A stretch of 28,695 bases of DNA from CAYLOP01 sp964385305 (GCA_964385305.1 CAYLOP010000023.1:1-28695); one strand, 5' to 3'. Positions 7,550 to 15,747 are shown, counted from the stretch's first letter. Translations and numbers: made by a program. The notes: generated from the letters alone by a model not told the origin.

Positions 7550-8329
7550 TTAGGACCCTTTGCCTGTTGCCTTCTTGAGAAAACCCTCAAGCAGATCGAC
7601 GGGCATGGGGAAGATAATCGTGCTGTTCTTTTCAACGCTGATCTCGGTCAGCGTCTGCAGGTATCGCAGCTGCACGGAAACCGGGTTCCTCGACATCAAG
7701 TCTGCAGCCTCTGAAAGGGTTTGCGCAGCCGCTAATTCACCTTCGGCGTGTACGATCTTAGCCCGCTTCTCCCGCTCCGCTTCCGCCTGCTTCGCCATGG
7801 CTCGTTGCATTGTCTGTGGAAGCTCCACATCCTTGACCTCGACGATGGTGACTTTTACACCCCAAGGCTCTGTAGTATCGTCAATGATGTGCTGCAGCTT
7901 TTGGTTGATCTCCTCCCGATTCGCCAGCAGTTCATCCAGCTCAGACTGACCCACAACGTTTCGAAGTGTGGTTTGCGAGATGTTCCACGTAGCCCGGCGG
8001 AAATCTTCAACTTGCACAATCGCTGCGCAAGGATCCATGATCTTAAAGAAGACGACGGCGTTGACCTTGACCGTGACGTTATCGCGCGTAATCACCTCTT
8101 GCGAGGGGACATCCATTGTTACAACGCGTAAGTCGACCTTGACCATCCGGTCAATGATCGGGATAATGAAGAACAGCCCGGGTCCCCTGGCGCCGATGAG
8201 TCTCCCGAGACGGAAGATCACGCCCCGTTCATATTCCTGCACGATCTTGACCGCTGCGGTGAGGAGTAGAACTAGGAGTAAAACCCCAACCAAGATCGGG
8301 ATGCTGAGATATTCAATTAGGAAGTTCAT
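7550..8329 (-). CDS. SPFH/band-7 (stomatin/slipin-like) membrane protein
   Basis: This 259-aa protein has one N-terminal membrane helix (about residues 7-30, rich in L/V), followed by the band-7 domain: YERGVIFRLGRLIGARGPGLFFIIP, the VTRDNVTVKVNAVVFFKI strand, and the coiled-coil region KQAEAEREKRAKIVHAEGELAAA. Slipins form oligomeric rings that organise membrane microdomains and control associated proteases. The usual partner NfeD is not next to it. The ATG at 8329 is preferred because AAGGAC stands 5-8 bases upstream and the hydrophobic anchor begins immediately; an in-frame upstream ATG at 8425 would add 32 polar residues without homology. A TATAAT box at 8367-8372 (minus) may drive it. 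Confidence 0.93.
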   Translation of the reverse strand: MNFLIEYLSIPILVGVLLLVLLLTAAVKIVQEYERGVIFRLGRLIGARGPGLFFIIPIIDRMVKVDLRVVTMDVPSQEVITRDNVTVKVNAVVFFKIMDPCAAIVQVEDFRRATWNISQTTLRNVVGQSELDELLANREEINQKLQHIIDDTTEPWGVKVTIVEVKDVELPQTMQRAMAKQAEAEREKRAKIVHAEGELAAAQTLSEAADLMSRNPVSVQLRYLQTLTEISVEKNSTIIFPMPVDLLEGFLKKATGKGS

Positions 8330-8366
8330 TTTTAGTCCTTTCCCTACGAGAACCACCCTTATAGCT

Positions 8367-8372
8367 ATTATA
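8367..8372 (-). promoter_or_regulatory. Probable -10 box of the SPFH gene
   Basis: TATAAT is read on the minus strand 37 nt before the ATG at 8329. No good -35 box was found at 16-18 bp spacing. Confidence 0.4.
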
Positions 8373-8476
8373 TCAAGTATATCCGTCTTCCGACCTTGAG
8401 AATCACACTTTACTTGTTTATCCAAACTGCGCTAAGAGACGACCCTAAACGGATCGCGACGAAAGGAAAACGACAA

Positions 8477-9301
8477 ATGCATCACATGGAAGATCAAATC
8501 ATAGCGAGTGATGGTCTTAAACTGCACTGGCAGGCATGGGAACCGGAGGGAAGCGCACGTGCCACACTTTGTCTTGTACATGGGCTTGGAGAACACGCAG
8601 GACGCTATTTCCACGTTGCGGAATACCTGACAGAGCATGGACTCTCCCTGCATGCGATCGATTTGCGTGGTCACGGTCGCTCCGAAGGCCCCCGTGGACA
8701 CACGCCTAGCCTGCAGCAGTGGATGGATGATATTCAGCACCTGATCCATCGCTCTCCCGCAACATCGCCTCGCTTCCTCTATGGTCACAGCCTTGGAGGC
8801 GCGCTTGCACTCGATTATGGATTGCAGGTGCCCGAGCAGCTCGCGGGTGTAATCGCTACGGGTCCTTCGCTTCGAAGAAAGTTTGAAGTGCCAGCGATCA
8901 AAACCATCCTCGGAAAGCTTCTCGCAAACGTGTGGCCAACTTTCGCTCAACACAGCGGACTGGATCCTAAAGACATATCACGCGACCCAGATGTTGTGCA
9001 AGCCTATATCGATGACCCACTCGTTCATGATTGGGCGACAGCGCGATTGTTTATTGACGGAACTTTCGCTGGCGAGGATGCACTGGTACGTGCGGCGAGT
9101 TTCACACTTCCCGTACTCATTGTTGTAGGCCAGGAAGATCGTCTCATTGAGCCGAGTGCATGTGAGCAATTTCACAGACTGGCCGGATCAACGGACAAGA
9201 CTCTACGAATCTGGCAACATCTCCACCATGAAGTGCATAACGAGCCCGAGAAGATGCTGGTCTTGCGAGAAATGGTTGACTGGATCCATGCCCGTTCCTG
9301 A
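8477..9301 (+). CDS. Alpha/beta hydrolase, monoacylglycerol-lipase-like
   Basis: This 274-aa cytosolic serine hydrolase matches the lysophospholipase/monoglyceride lipase group. It shows LVHGLGEHAGRY (oxyanion region), IDLRGHGRSEGPRGH, the nucleophile elbow GHSLGG with S105, the acid D221 in VGQEDRLI, and catalytic H251 in QHLHHEVHNE. It probably hydrolyses monoacylglycerol or similar esters to free fatty acid. The ATG at 8477 is chosen because AAGGA lies ten bases upstream; a second ATG three codons later is possible, and the in-frame ATG at 8396 is too far upstream for this family. It is divergent from the SPFH gene. No signal peptide is present. Confidence 0.92.
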   Translation: MHHMEDQIIASDGLKLHWQAWEPEGSARATLCLVHGLGEHAGRYFHVAEYLTEHGLSLHAIDLRGHGRSEGPRGHTPSLQQWMDDIQHLIHRSPATSPRFLYGHSLGGALALDYGLQVPEQLAGVIATGPSLRRKFEVPAIKTILGKLLANVWPTFAQHSGLDPKDISRDPDVVQAYIDDPLVHDWATARLFIDGTFAGEDALVRAASFTLPVLIVVGQEDRLIEPSACEQFHRLAGSTDKTLRIWQHLHHEVHNEPEKMLVLREMVDWIHARS

Positions 9302-9392
9302 ACGGATCGAATCCAAGCACTCGCCTATTGCGAGAATGGACAAATTACGACTTTTATGGCAGTATTGGTAATATTACTTCTAAGAGGACATC

Positions 9393-10097
9393 GTGAGTAA
9401 ACGAACAGAGATTAGAGCAAGCCGGAAGCGCGAACAACACCAGCGGCGACTGATCTTAATCATCATCGTCGTCGGTGCAGCATTGATCCTCACCGCGATC
9501 CTTATCGCACCCAACTTCGTACCTATCGGCGAAATCGCGATGCCGAACCTGGATACCTACCCCATGGTTGATGGCACGGCGATGGGCGATCCAGCCGCGC
9601 CGGTTCTGGTCGAGGGATTCTCTGATTTCCAATGCTCCTACTGCCGCGTCTTCCATGAGAGTACATTTGAAGCAATCGTTGAGGAGTATGTCGCAGCGGG
9701 CAAAGCCCGCATTGTCTTTCGCAATTATCCCGTGATTGGTCCAGAATCACTTGCGGCAGCGAACGCAAGTCTGTGTGCCGCAGAACAAGACAAATTCTGG
9801 GAATTCAGCAGCATACTTTTTGCCAATCAAAATGGTCACGATACCGGAGCATTCTCTTCGCGTCGTCTGGAGGCCTTTGCGGAGGCCATCAATCTCAATG
9901 TGGATGAATTCAGCGCCTGCCTTCGAGAGGATCGTTATCAGGGGCAAGTGCAAGAAGATATTCAGGCAGGCACCATGCAGGGAATTGACTCCACACCAAG
10001 CTTCCTCGTGAATGGTGTCCTGATGGTTGGCGCGTTGCCCTTCGAAACCTTCCAGGCAGAAATCGAAGCCGCGCTTTCAAACGCTTCTCAGCCCTAG
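9393..10097 (+). CDS. DsbA-family thiol:disulfide oxidoreductase, membrane-anchored
   Basis: The 234-aa protein has a basic N-terminus, one membrane helix (about residues 20-40) and an extracytoplasmic thioredoxin-like domain (about 65-230). The redox motif is C81-S-Y-C84 in SDFQCSYCRVFHE, and the cis-proline loop is STPSFLVNG with P202. Two further cysteines (128 and 176) could form a structural disulfide. It resembles the BdbD/DsbA proteins of monoderm bacteria that catalyse disulfide formation in secreted proteins. The start is GTG 9393, with GAGGA four bases upstream. A partner VKOR or DsbB-like reoxidase is not visible in this window. A hairpin follows the stop. Confidence 0.93.
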   Translation: MSKRTEIRASRKREQHQRRLILIIIVVGAALILTAILIAPNFVPIGEIAMPNLDTYPMVDGTAMGDPAAPVLVEGFSDFQCSYCRVFHESTFEAIVEEYVAAGKARIVFRNYPVIGPESLAAANASLCAAEQDKFWEFSSILFANQNGHDTGAFSSRRLEAFAEAINLNVDEFSACLREDRYQGQVQEDIQAGTMQGIDSTPSFLVNGVLMVGALPFETFQAEIEAALSNASQP

Positions 10098-10108
10098 CAA
10101 CAACGCAT

Positions 10109-10133
10109 GGGCGCTTCCCATGATGAAGCGCCC
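10109..10133 (+). terminator. Hairpin terminator after the DsbA-like gene
   Basis: A perfect 9-bp GC-rich stem (10109-10117 with 10125-10133, 7-nt loop) starts 11 nt after the stop. The tail is only loosely T-rich (CTTCTTGCTTTC), so termination may be partial. Confidence 0.55.
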
Positions 10134-10167
10134 AACGATGCTTCTTGCTTTCTGCACAATTCAGTTC

Positions 10168-10896
10168 TTATACAAACGATAGCCTATCAAGCAGGAACAC
10201 AATCGCTGGAGCGATGAGAAGCGCGGGGAGCAAGTTCCCTATCCTTATTGGACGTAACTCAAGCAGGGTTCCGATAGCCAGCCCAACCAGCAGCACGCCC
10301 CCTACGGCGGATAACTCAGCAAGCATGATCTCTGAAAAGAAGGATTGTGCTTGAAGCGCAATGAGGCTCAAACCCCCTTGATACACCAAAACCACCAGGA
10401 TTGAGAACATAACCCCCACACCCAACGTGGACGCGAGCGCCAAGGATGCAAACCCATCCAGGACAGCCTTGATAGCTAGTAGTTCGTAGTTTCCCGTCAG
10501 ACCATCTTGAATGGCTCCCAGGATCGTCATCGGACCGACACAAAAGAGTAAGCTGGCGGATATGAACCCCCGAATAAAACGATTCTCACCCGTGATTCGA
10601 CCTGAGCCTCCTGCAAAACGCGCTTCAAGCCATGCTCCCAAACTTGTAAGCCAACGCTCAATCCCGAGCCACTCCCCCAGAATACCGCCGAGTAGCAATC
10701 CAACCAACGGGATAAGAGGGTTCTCCCCCTCCACACCAGTGCTTTCAATAAACATACTTATGCCCACAACGGCTGTGAACAATCCGAGGCTCATCACAAC
10801 GGTATTGCGGATGCGGTTCGGCAGTCTTGCTCCAAATGCGAGACCAAGAATCCCTCCGATGAGAATTGTGCCGATATTGATGAAAGTACCAATCAT
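10168..10896 (-). CDS. DUF554 family membrane protein (YqgA/YdfK-like)
   Basis: This 242-aa protein is almost entirely hydrophobic, with about six membrane helices. It shows the DUF554 signature N-terminus MIGTFINIGTILIGGILG, the LGLFTAVVGI segment, the central conserved GFISASLLFCVGPMTILGAIQDG, and a C-terminal PIRIGNLLPALLIAP stretch. The function of the family is unknown; transporter-like behaviour is suspected only from its topology. Its start overlaps the stop of the upstream cobalamin adenosyltransferase gene (ATGA, 10893-10896), so it is co-expressed with that enzyme. It runs convergently toward the DsbA-like gene. Confidence 0.93.
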   Translation of the reverse strand: MIGTFINIGTILIGGILGLAFGARLPNRIRNTVVMSLGLFTAVVGISMFIESTGVEGENPLIPLVGLLLGGILGEWLGIERWLTSLGAWLEARFAGGSGRITGENRFIRGFISASLLFCVGPMTILGAIQDGLTGNYELLAIKAVLDGFASLALASTLGVGVMFSILVVLVYQGGLSLIALQAQSFFSEIMLAELSAVGGVLLVGLAIGTLLELRPIRIGNLLPALLIAPAIVFLLDRLSFV

Positions 10897-11450
10897 GCGG
10901 GCTCTGCTTTTACGAGGCTGGGACCCTCAAAACCTGCTTTGCGATTTTCCCATATCGAGAGAACAAAACAGAGACTTGAGAGGCGGTTGAGATAGCTAAG
11001 GAGGTGAGGGTTTGTCAATTCACCATTATGATACAAGCGAGCTACCTCTCTCTCGGCACGCCGGACGACAGTGCGTGCCAAGTCAAGTGCGGCTTCAGCA
11101 GGTGTATCGCCACCTAGGATAAACTCACGCGGCATCTCTACTTTTTTCTCAAATGCGTCAATCTGAAGCTCAAGCCACTCGACGCGTTTGGCGTCTATCA
11201 CTTGAAAGCGCTCTGAATTTTCGGGGGCAGCAGCGATCTCTGTCATGAGGTGGTAAAGGTCTTTCTGGACAACCTTAACCACATTCTGGGTATCCTTAGA
11301 TCGGGCCATTGCCCGAGCTAGGCCCAAAGAGGCAGAAGCCTCGTCCACACACCCATATGCGTTGGGTCTGGGATGATGCTTTGGAACCCGGCCTTCTCCC
11401 AGGAGGCCTGTAAATCCGTCGTCGCCTTTGCGCGTGTAAGAGGATGGCAT
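10893..11450 (-). CDS. pduO: ATP:cob(I)alamin adenosyltransferase, PduO type
   Basis: The 185-aa enzyme adds the 5'-deoxyadenosyl group of ATP to cob(I)alamin, making adenosylcobalamin for enzymes such as methylmalonyl-CoA mutase. The N-terminal ATP-binding motif YTRKGDDGFTGLLGEGRV, the AYGCVDEASASLGLARA helix, the ARTVVRRAEREVARL motif and YLNRLSSLCFVLSIWE are all present. The region around FILGGDTPAEAALDLA is slightly divergent from the usual form. The start at 11450 (MPSSYTRKGDD) fits the family length; longer in-frame starts lack homology. No Shine-Dalgarno is present, but TATAAT sits 6 nt before the ATG, so the mRNA is probably leaderless. It is coupled to DUF554 downstream and divergent from comEA. 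Confidence 0.94.
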   Translation of the reverse strand: MPSSYTRKGDDGFTGLLGEGRVPKHHPRPNAYGCVDEASASLGLARAMARSKDTQNVVKVVQKDLYHLMTEIAAAPENSERFQVIDAKRVEWLELQIDAFEKKVEMPREFILGGDTPAEAALDLARTVVRRAEREVARLYHNGELTNPHLLSYLNRLSSLCFVLSIWENRKAGFEGPSLVKAEPA

Positions 11451-11456
11451 ATACAG

Positions 11457-11485
11457 ATTATATATGGTTTGAATGTTGATGCCCA
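11457..11485 (-). promoter_or_regulatory. Promoter of the adenosyltransferase gene, leaderless type
   Basis: On the minus strand TATAAT (11457-11462) lies 6 nt before the ATG, with TGGGCA (11480-11485) at a 17-bp spacing as a weak -35. Transcription should begin at or next to the start codon. Confidence 0.5.
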
Positions 11486-11529
11486 TTGATCTATAATCCT
11501 TATCACAGGATGTGCGATAGGGGGAAAAC

Positions 11530-12090
11530 TTGCTTCGACGTGCGATACCATTTCTCGCTGGTCTTCTTGTAGGCCTGCTCTGCACCGCTTTGCTGCAGCT
11601 CTTGCTGTCCAAGCCTCACGGTTACCCTGTCGAACTCCAGCCACCATCGACCTGCTCGCCCCTGCAAATTCATGTGGCAGGAGCGGTGAGAAGCCCGGGT
11701 GTCTACACCATGCCGATAGGATCGATTGTCCAGCATGCGATCGACGCCGCTGGGGGCTTTAGAGAGGACGCCTTTCTTGACGCCATGAATCTGGCAGCCA
11801 AGCTCGTCGACGGGCAGCAAGTTTATGTTCCCACGGAGGATCAGCCCGCGCCGCAAGCCCAATCCTCGGGCTCCTCGGGCCATCAAACCCCGGTCTTCCT
11901 GATCAACGTGAACTCGGCAACAGCGCCTGAACTCGAGAGGCTGCCAGGGATCGGCCCAAGCCTGGCACAGAAGATCATCGATTGTCGGGAAGCTCATGGT
12001 CCGTTTCTTGAACCGGATGACTTGCTCGAGGTATCGGGCATTGGGCCCTCCAAGCTAGATGAAATTCGAGAACTCATCACTTACCGTTAA
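11530..12090 (+). CDS. comEA: ComEA-like DNA receptor (SLBB plus helix-hairpin-helix)
   Basis: This 186-aa protein has an N-terminal membrane anchor (about residues 6-26), an SLBB domain (46-101; IHVAGAVRSPGVYTMP, GQQVYVPT), a short Ser/Gln linker, and a C-terminal helix-hairpin-helix pair (124-184; INVNSATAPELERLPGIGPSLAQKII and ELLEVSGIG-like LLEVSGIGPSKLDEI). This is the architecture of ComEA, which binds double-stranded DNA on the cell surface during transformation. The start is TTG 11530, preceded by an AGGGGGA site; no in-frame ATG upstream is better. ComEC does not follow, so the DNA channel must be elsewhere if competence is functional. Confidence 0.92.
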   Translation: MLRRAIPFLAGLLVGLLCTALLQLLLSKPHGYPVELQPPSTCSPLQIHVAGAVRSPGVYTMPIGSIVQHAIDAAGGFREDAFLDAMNLAAKLVDGQQVYVPTEDQPAPQAQSSGSSGHQTPVFLINVNSATAPELERLPGIGPSLAQKIIDCREAHGPFLEPDDLLEVSGIGPSKLDEIRELITYR

Positions 12091-12181
12091 ACGATCTCAC
12101 CCCCTGAGATATAACCGGTCCGGACAACAGGTGCTCTCTCGCTCACTCGAAACGAAGGGGGTGTATAGGACAAGCGTCAAC

Positions 12182-12209
12182 TTGCCTGTCATTACTTGAG
12201 CGGTATAAT
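12182..12209 (+). promoter_or_regulatory. Promoter of the fpg gene, leaderless type
   Basis: TTGCCT (12182-12187), a 16-bp spacer and a consensus TATAAT (12204-12209) end 8 nt before the ATG at 12218. There is no Shine-Dalgarno, so the message probably starts at or one base before the start codon. Confidence 0.65.
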
Positions 12210-12217
12210 CCTCTTAA

Positions 12218-13042
12218 ATGCCCGAGCTTCCTGAGGTTGAAACGATTGTGCGCGCGCTTCGCGCCGGCAACGGAGCCCCGCCACTCCCCGGACAGCGTGT
12301 TATGCAGGTCACAGTAGGTTGGCCACGCCACATTGTGGAACCATCCTTGCCTGCGTTCCGCAAGCGAATACGCGGGCGGGAAATCAAAGAAATCCATCGG
12401 CGTGGAAAATACCTGGTCTTCACGCTGGATGAGGGAACACTGCTGATCCACTTGCGCATGAGTGGCGACCTCTTGATTGCACCCTCGGTGTCGCCGCGCG
12501 GACCTTACGATCACACAGTCTTCCACCTCCAAAACGGTTGGGAATTACGGTTCAGCGATGCGCGTAAATTCGGCCGTGTCCATCTGGTACGTGACCCGAA
12601 CACCGTTCTTGGAAAACTTGGACCCGAACCACTCGCCAAGAGCTTCACGCCGCTACTCCTTGAGGAGATCCTCAAAGGGCGTAAGCGGCAAGTTAAATCC
12701 CTCCTCCTTGATCAAACCTTCGTTGCTGGATTAGGCAACATCTACACCGATGAAGCCCTCCATCGCGCCAAATTACATCCCTTACGCCGCAGCAATTCAT
12801 TGAACCGCGAAGAGATCCACTCCCTCTGGAGTGGCATACGCGAGTCCCTCCAAATGGGAATCCGCCATAACGGTGCCAGCATCGATTGGGTCTATCGTGG
12901 AGGCAGCTTCCAAAACCACTTCCTCGTCTACAAACGTGCTGGTGAACCCTGTGTGTATTGCCTGACACCGATCCAACGCATCGTCGTTGCCCAAAGAGGC
13001 ACACATTTCTGCCCATCGTGTCAGCAGGAGAGCACGGTATGA
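12218..13042 (+). CDS. mutM: Formamidopyrimidine-DNA glycosylase / AP lyase (Fpg)
   Basis: The 274-aa base-excision enzyme removes 8-oxoguanine and ring-opened purines and cleaves the resulting AP site. The N-terminus is MPELPEVE, where P2 becomes the catalytic nucleophile and E3 is the acid. K64 in RRGKYL corresponds to the conserved active-site lysine, LIHLRMSG and SDARKFG carry the intercalating and binding residues, the H2TH region has VAGLGNIYTDEAL, and the C-terminal zinc finger uses C245, C248, C265 and C268. All are intact. A promoter 8 nt upstream suggests leaderless expression. The stop overlaps the next gene's ATG (ATGA at 13039-13042). Confidence 0.97.
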   Translation: MPELPEVETIVRALRAGNGAPPLPGQRVMQVTVGWPRHIVEPSLPAFRKRIRGREIKEIHRRGKYLVFTLDEGTLLIHLRMSGDLLIAPSVSPRGPYDHTVFHLQNGWELRFSDARKFGRVHLVRDPNTVLGKLGPEPLAKSFTPLLLEEILKGRKRQVKSLLLDQTFVAGLGNIYTDEALHRAKLHPLRRSNSLNREEIHSLWSGIRESLQMGIRHNGASIDWVYRGGSFQNHFLVYKRAGEPCVYCLTPIQRIVVAQRGTHFCPSCQQESTV

Positions 13043-13839
13043 ATCCCAATAGTCAACTATTCCTTGGAATCGTCCTCGTCGGGTTAGGGATCTTGATTGC
13101 CGTTATAGCCTTTATGGTTTTAACCGGACGAAGCCGGGATAGGGAAACACCATCCGAGGATGAGGGTGAAGAGGCCGAGGAACCACTCGCCCAGTCATCC
13201 GAAGTGGAACCGGATTACCCTGATGTCGAAATTCGAATCGCTGAACCGGAGATGCCTAGAGGGCAAAAAGGCATTGCAGATGAAGTGATCGTGGAACCCG
13301 AGACGGAAGCATCCGTAGCGCCTGAACAGGTCCAGGAATTGGAAACCGAAAGCGTGCAGGAAGAGAGTACCCCGACCGAAACCCGCTCTCAATCACCCCC
13401 TGATTCACCATCTAGAACCGAAATTGCGATGCTCTTGCGTGACGAGGCAACCGGCGCGCTGATCGTGCGCGTTGGTGAGCAGGAGTACGCAAGCGCATCT
13501 GAATTGAGAGAATCTGAAGATTGGGCTCACATCGAATTTGCTTCAAAGGACCTGGAAAGTTGGATCGCTCGTTTTACCTCACCAGAAACACCACCTAAGT
13601 CTGATGTTGAAGAGCGTGCAGCCAAGCCGAAGAGCATGGTCGAGCAGATCAACGCGATCTTACAGCGAAAAATCGCCGAAACCCCCGGCGATCTGAAAGC
13701 CGTTCGCTTGATTGAAGGGCCTGACGGCTCCGTCAGGGTACTGCTTGGCGTAAACAGCTACAGTCTCGATGAAGTGCCGGATCCTGAGGCGCGGGAACTC
13801 ATTCGCCAGGCTGTAGCAGCCTGGGAAGACCTTCAATAA
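13039..13839 (+). CDS. Single-pass membrane protein with acidic linker, unknown function
   Basis: I do not recognise this 266-aa protein. It has one N-terminal hydrophobic helix (about residues 8-30, FLGIVLVGLGILIAVIAFMV), a basic stop-transfer patch (GRSRDR), then a long acidic, Glu/Pro/Ser-rich disordered segment to about residue 128. Two compact regions follow: one around EIAMLLRDEATGALIVRVGEQEYAS and a C-terminal one (about 195-266) MVEQINAILQRKIAETPGDLKAVRLIEGPDG. The two share an IV/VRVG-like strand pattern and may be small repeats. It begins in an ATGA overlap with mutM, so it is coupled to that repair gene, and its 3' end overlaps the convergent MBL gene by 41 nt. The C-terminal domain probably lies in the cytoplasm or outside according to an orientation I cannot fix. 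Confidence 0.8.
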   Translation: MNPNSQLFLGIVLVGLGILIAVIAFMVLTGRSRDRETPSEDEGEEAEEPLAQSSEVEPDYPDVEIRIAEPEMPRGQKGIADEVIVEPETEASVAPEQVQELETESVQEESTPTETRSQSPPDSPSRTEIAMLLRDEATGALIVRVGEQEYASASELRESEDWAHIEFASKDLESWIARFTSPETPPKSDVEERAAKPKSMVEQINAILQRKIAETPGDLKAVRLIEGPDGSVRVLLGVNSYSLDEVPDPEARELIRQAVAAWEDLQ

Positions 13840-14692
13840 TCATCTGAGCTTCTTCTACGCCCTCGACTCCGATTTCGCCTTCCCTCTGCACTAGACGCGC
13901 GACGGGCAAGATGGGATCATGTTCCACAAAGAGCCAAGCCTGATTTTCTAGCGCCCACCTTTGCCAGGTTGTTTTTGTTGCGACGTTTTCCAACGGCAGA
14001 ACATCGTAGGCCGCCAGCCAACCAATGCGAGCGAAATGGATCGCATAGGACGCCATATCCCCCAAGAAGATCCCCTTCCAGCCATCTTCTTCTAAAATGA
14101 TCGATTGATGCCCACGTGTGTGCCCCGGCGTCACGACGCTTCGCACCTGATCCGTCACTTCCGTGTCCCCATGGAGCAGTCGCAGCCTGCCCTCACTCAT
14201 GAGCGGTGCGAAGTTATCCGAGAAATACGTACCGCGTGTGCGTGCATCGGGATGACATGCCTCCGCCCATTCCATGCGCTGCACCCAATATTCGGCGTTT
14301 GGAAAAGTTGCGATAAGCTCCTCCCCTTCCCAACGCGTATTCCCCCCGCAATGATCCCAGTGGAGATGTGTGTTGATGACAATATCAATTTCGTGGGGCG
14401 ATACTCCCCGCATCGCCAACCCTTCGAGCAGCCCGCCACGCTCGCGCTGCAGCCCCCATCGCTGCGCGTCTTTAGTGCCTAACCGATCTCCTATCCCTGT
14501 ATCCACGAGGATGCGCTGGTCGCGTGATCGAATGAGGAGAGAGTTTAAGAACATTGGAACCGTATTATTTGAGTCTGGGGAGAGGTATTGCTGGTAGAGC
14601 GCCTGGGGTACGAGGCCAAACATCCCGCCGACGTCGACGCGAACCACCCCGTCGCTGATCAGATCGACTTCGAGATCGCCAATGCGCATCAT
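13799..14692 (-). CDS. MBL-fold metallo-hydrolase
   Basis: The 297-aa protein has the complete two-metal ligand set of the metallo-beta-lactamase fold: H109, H111, D113 and H114 in NTHLHWDHCGG, H191 in TPGHTRGH, D212 in FLGDMASY and H258 in VEHDP. The overall order resembles the AHL-lactonase/aryl-hydrolase-like branch, but the substrate is unknown. It starts in an ATGA overlap with the stop of the adenosine deaminase gene, so the two are co-expressed. Its 3' end overlaps the acidic membrane protein gene on the opposite strand by 41 nt. A second ATG one codon downstream (14689) is also possible. Confidence 0.93.
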   Translation of the reverse strand: MMRIGDLEVDLISDGVVRVDVGGMFGLVPQALYQQYLSPDSNNTVPMFLNSLLIRSRDQRILVDTGIGDRLGTKDAQRWGLQRERGGLLEGLAMRGVSPHEIDIVINTHLHWDHCGGNTRWEGEELIATFPNAEYWVQRMEWAEACHPDARTRGTYFSDNFAPLMSEGRLRLLHGDTEVTDQVRSVVTPGHTRGHQSIILEEDGWKGIFLGDMASYAIHFARIGWLAAYDVLPLENVATKTTWQRWALENQAWLFVEHDPILPVARLVQREGEIGVEGVEEAQMIIEGLPRLLQPGE

Positions 14693-15747
14693 TGTTTCAC
14701 GGAGTCTGCGTGGAAGAAATTTCCCACGAGCTTCTCTTCGAGGGCAGCATTCAATTCACGGCTGCGAAAAGATGCCTGTGCACCACTAAGCATCAACCCT
14801 TTCAGGCTCTCCATGGATAAATCCAGCGCCCCTACTGCAAGCGCAAGCTCATCTGTCAGGCATATGTTGAAGACACCCGGATCATCGGAGTTCAGGGTCA
14901 CATGCAGCCCGGATTGAATCATCTTTGGCAGGGGATGCTTGCGAATATCCGTAATCACACCTGTATACATATTGCTTGTCAGGCAGACTTCAAAGACTGT
15001 GCGGCGCTCCCGCGCCATCGACGCCACCTGCGGATCGTCGAGTACATGAAATCCATGACCAATCCGGTCTGCGCCCATGTTTTCGATGGCATTACGCACA
15101 TTTTCAGGACCTGCCCACTCCCCAGCATGAATTGTGATCCCAAGCCCAGCTTCCCCCGCTTCACGGAAAACTGGAAAAAAGGGCTCAGCAGGAGAATTCA
15201 CCTCATCGCCAGCAAGATCCACACCTACGATTCCATCTTGCATCCGTTCTACGGCGAACCGAACCACCTGCTCCGCAAACGGCAGTTCCTCGTGGCGATT
15301 TACGCTTGCGATCAATCCCAGCTCCACGCCGTACGCCTCGGCTGCCTCATGTGAAGCCGTCACGACCCAATCAAAGATCTCCTCCAATTGGAAGTTCGCA
15401 GTTTGCGCTAACGCACGCGGCGTGAAATGCATCTCAAGGTAGCAGACATGATCCGCCGCGGCGTCTGAGATGGCTTCCCGTGTAATGCGATGAATGATCT
15501 CTGGCGATCGGAAAAATCCTCGCAGCGTATCAAAGCGGGAAAGAAAGGAGGATGAGTTCATCGACCTACCTGGTTGAATCTGGACAATGGCCTGCAATGC
15601 CTCCCGCTCACGTGGCAAATCCATGTCGTAGCGCCGGGCGATTGCAAGCAACGTATCCAAGCGCATCGAGCCTTCAAGGTGACGGTGTAGATCCACTTTG
15701 TGAAGCCGCTCTATTTGATCGCGAAGTTGAAGGGCAGTTTGTACCAC
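14689..15747 (-). CDS. add: Adenosine deaminase
   Basis: This 352-aa zinc enzyme converts adenosine (or deoxyadenosine) to inosine in purine salvage. Zinc ligands H21 and H23 lie in LHRHLEGS, H208 and the catalytic E211 in HAGEW, H232 in DRIGHGFH, and the zinc-binding aspartate D289 in SDDPGVF. The length is typical. The start is GTG 15747 with GGAG about seven bases upstream. Related Add enzymes can prefer adenine or aminodeoxyfutalosine, so the exact substrate is inferred from the fully conserved motifs. It follows secA on the same strand after 73 nt and overlaps the MBL gene downstream, so secA, add and the MBL gene may share a transcript. Confidence 0.95.
   Translation of the reverse strand: MVQTALQLRDQIERLHKVDLHRHLEGSMRLDTLLAIARRYDMDLPREREALQAIVQIQPGRSMNSSSFLSRFDTLRGFFRSPEIIHRITREAISDAAADHVCYLEMHFTPRALAQTANFQLEEIFDWVVTASHEAAEAYGVELGLIASVNRHEELPFAEQVVRFAVERMQDGIVGVDLAGDEVNSPAEPFFPVFREAGEAGLGITIHAGEWAGPENVRNAIENMGADRIGHGFHVLDDPQVASMARERRTVFEVCLTSNMYTGVITDIRKHPLPKMIQSGLHVTLNSDDPGVFNICLTDELALAVGALDLSMESLKGLMLSGAQASFRSRELNAALEEKLVGNFFHADSVKQ

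Noticed and set aside
8432..8953. 173-codon open frame on the minus strand
   Set aside because: Antisense to the well-supported alpha/beta hydrolase with no motif of its own.
11503..11997. 164-codon open frame on the minus strand
   Set aside because: Antisense to comEA, which shows clear SLBB and helix-hairpin-helix motifs.
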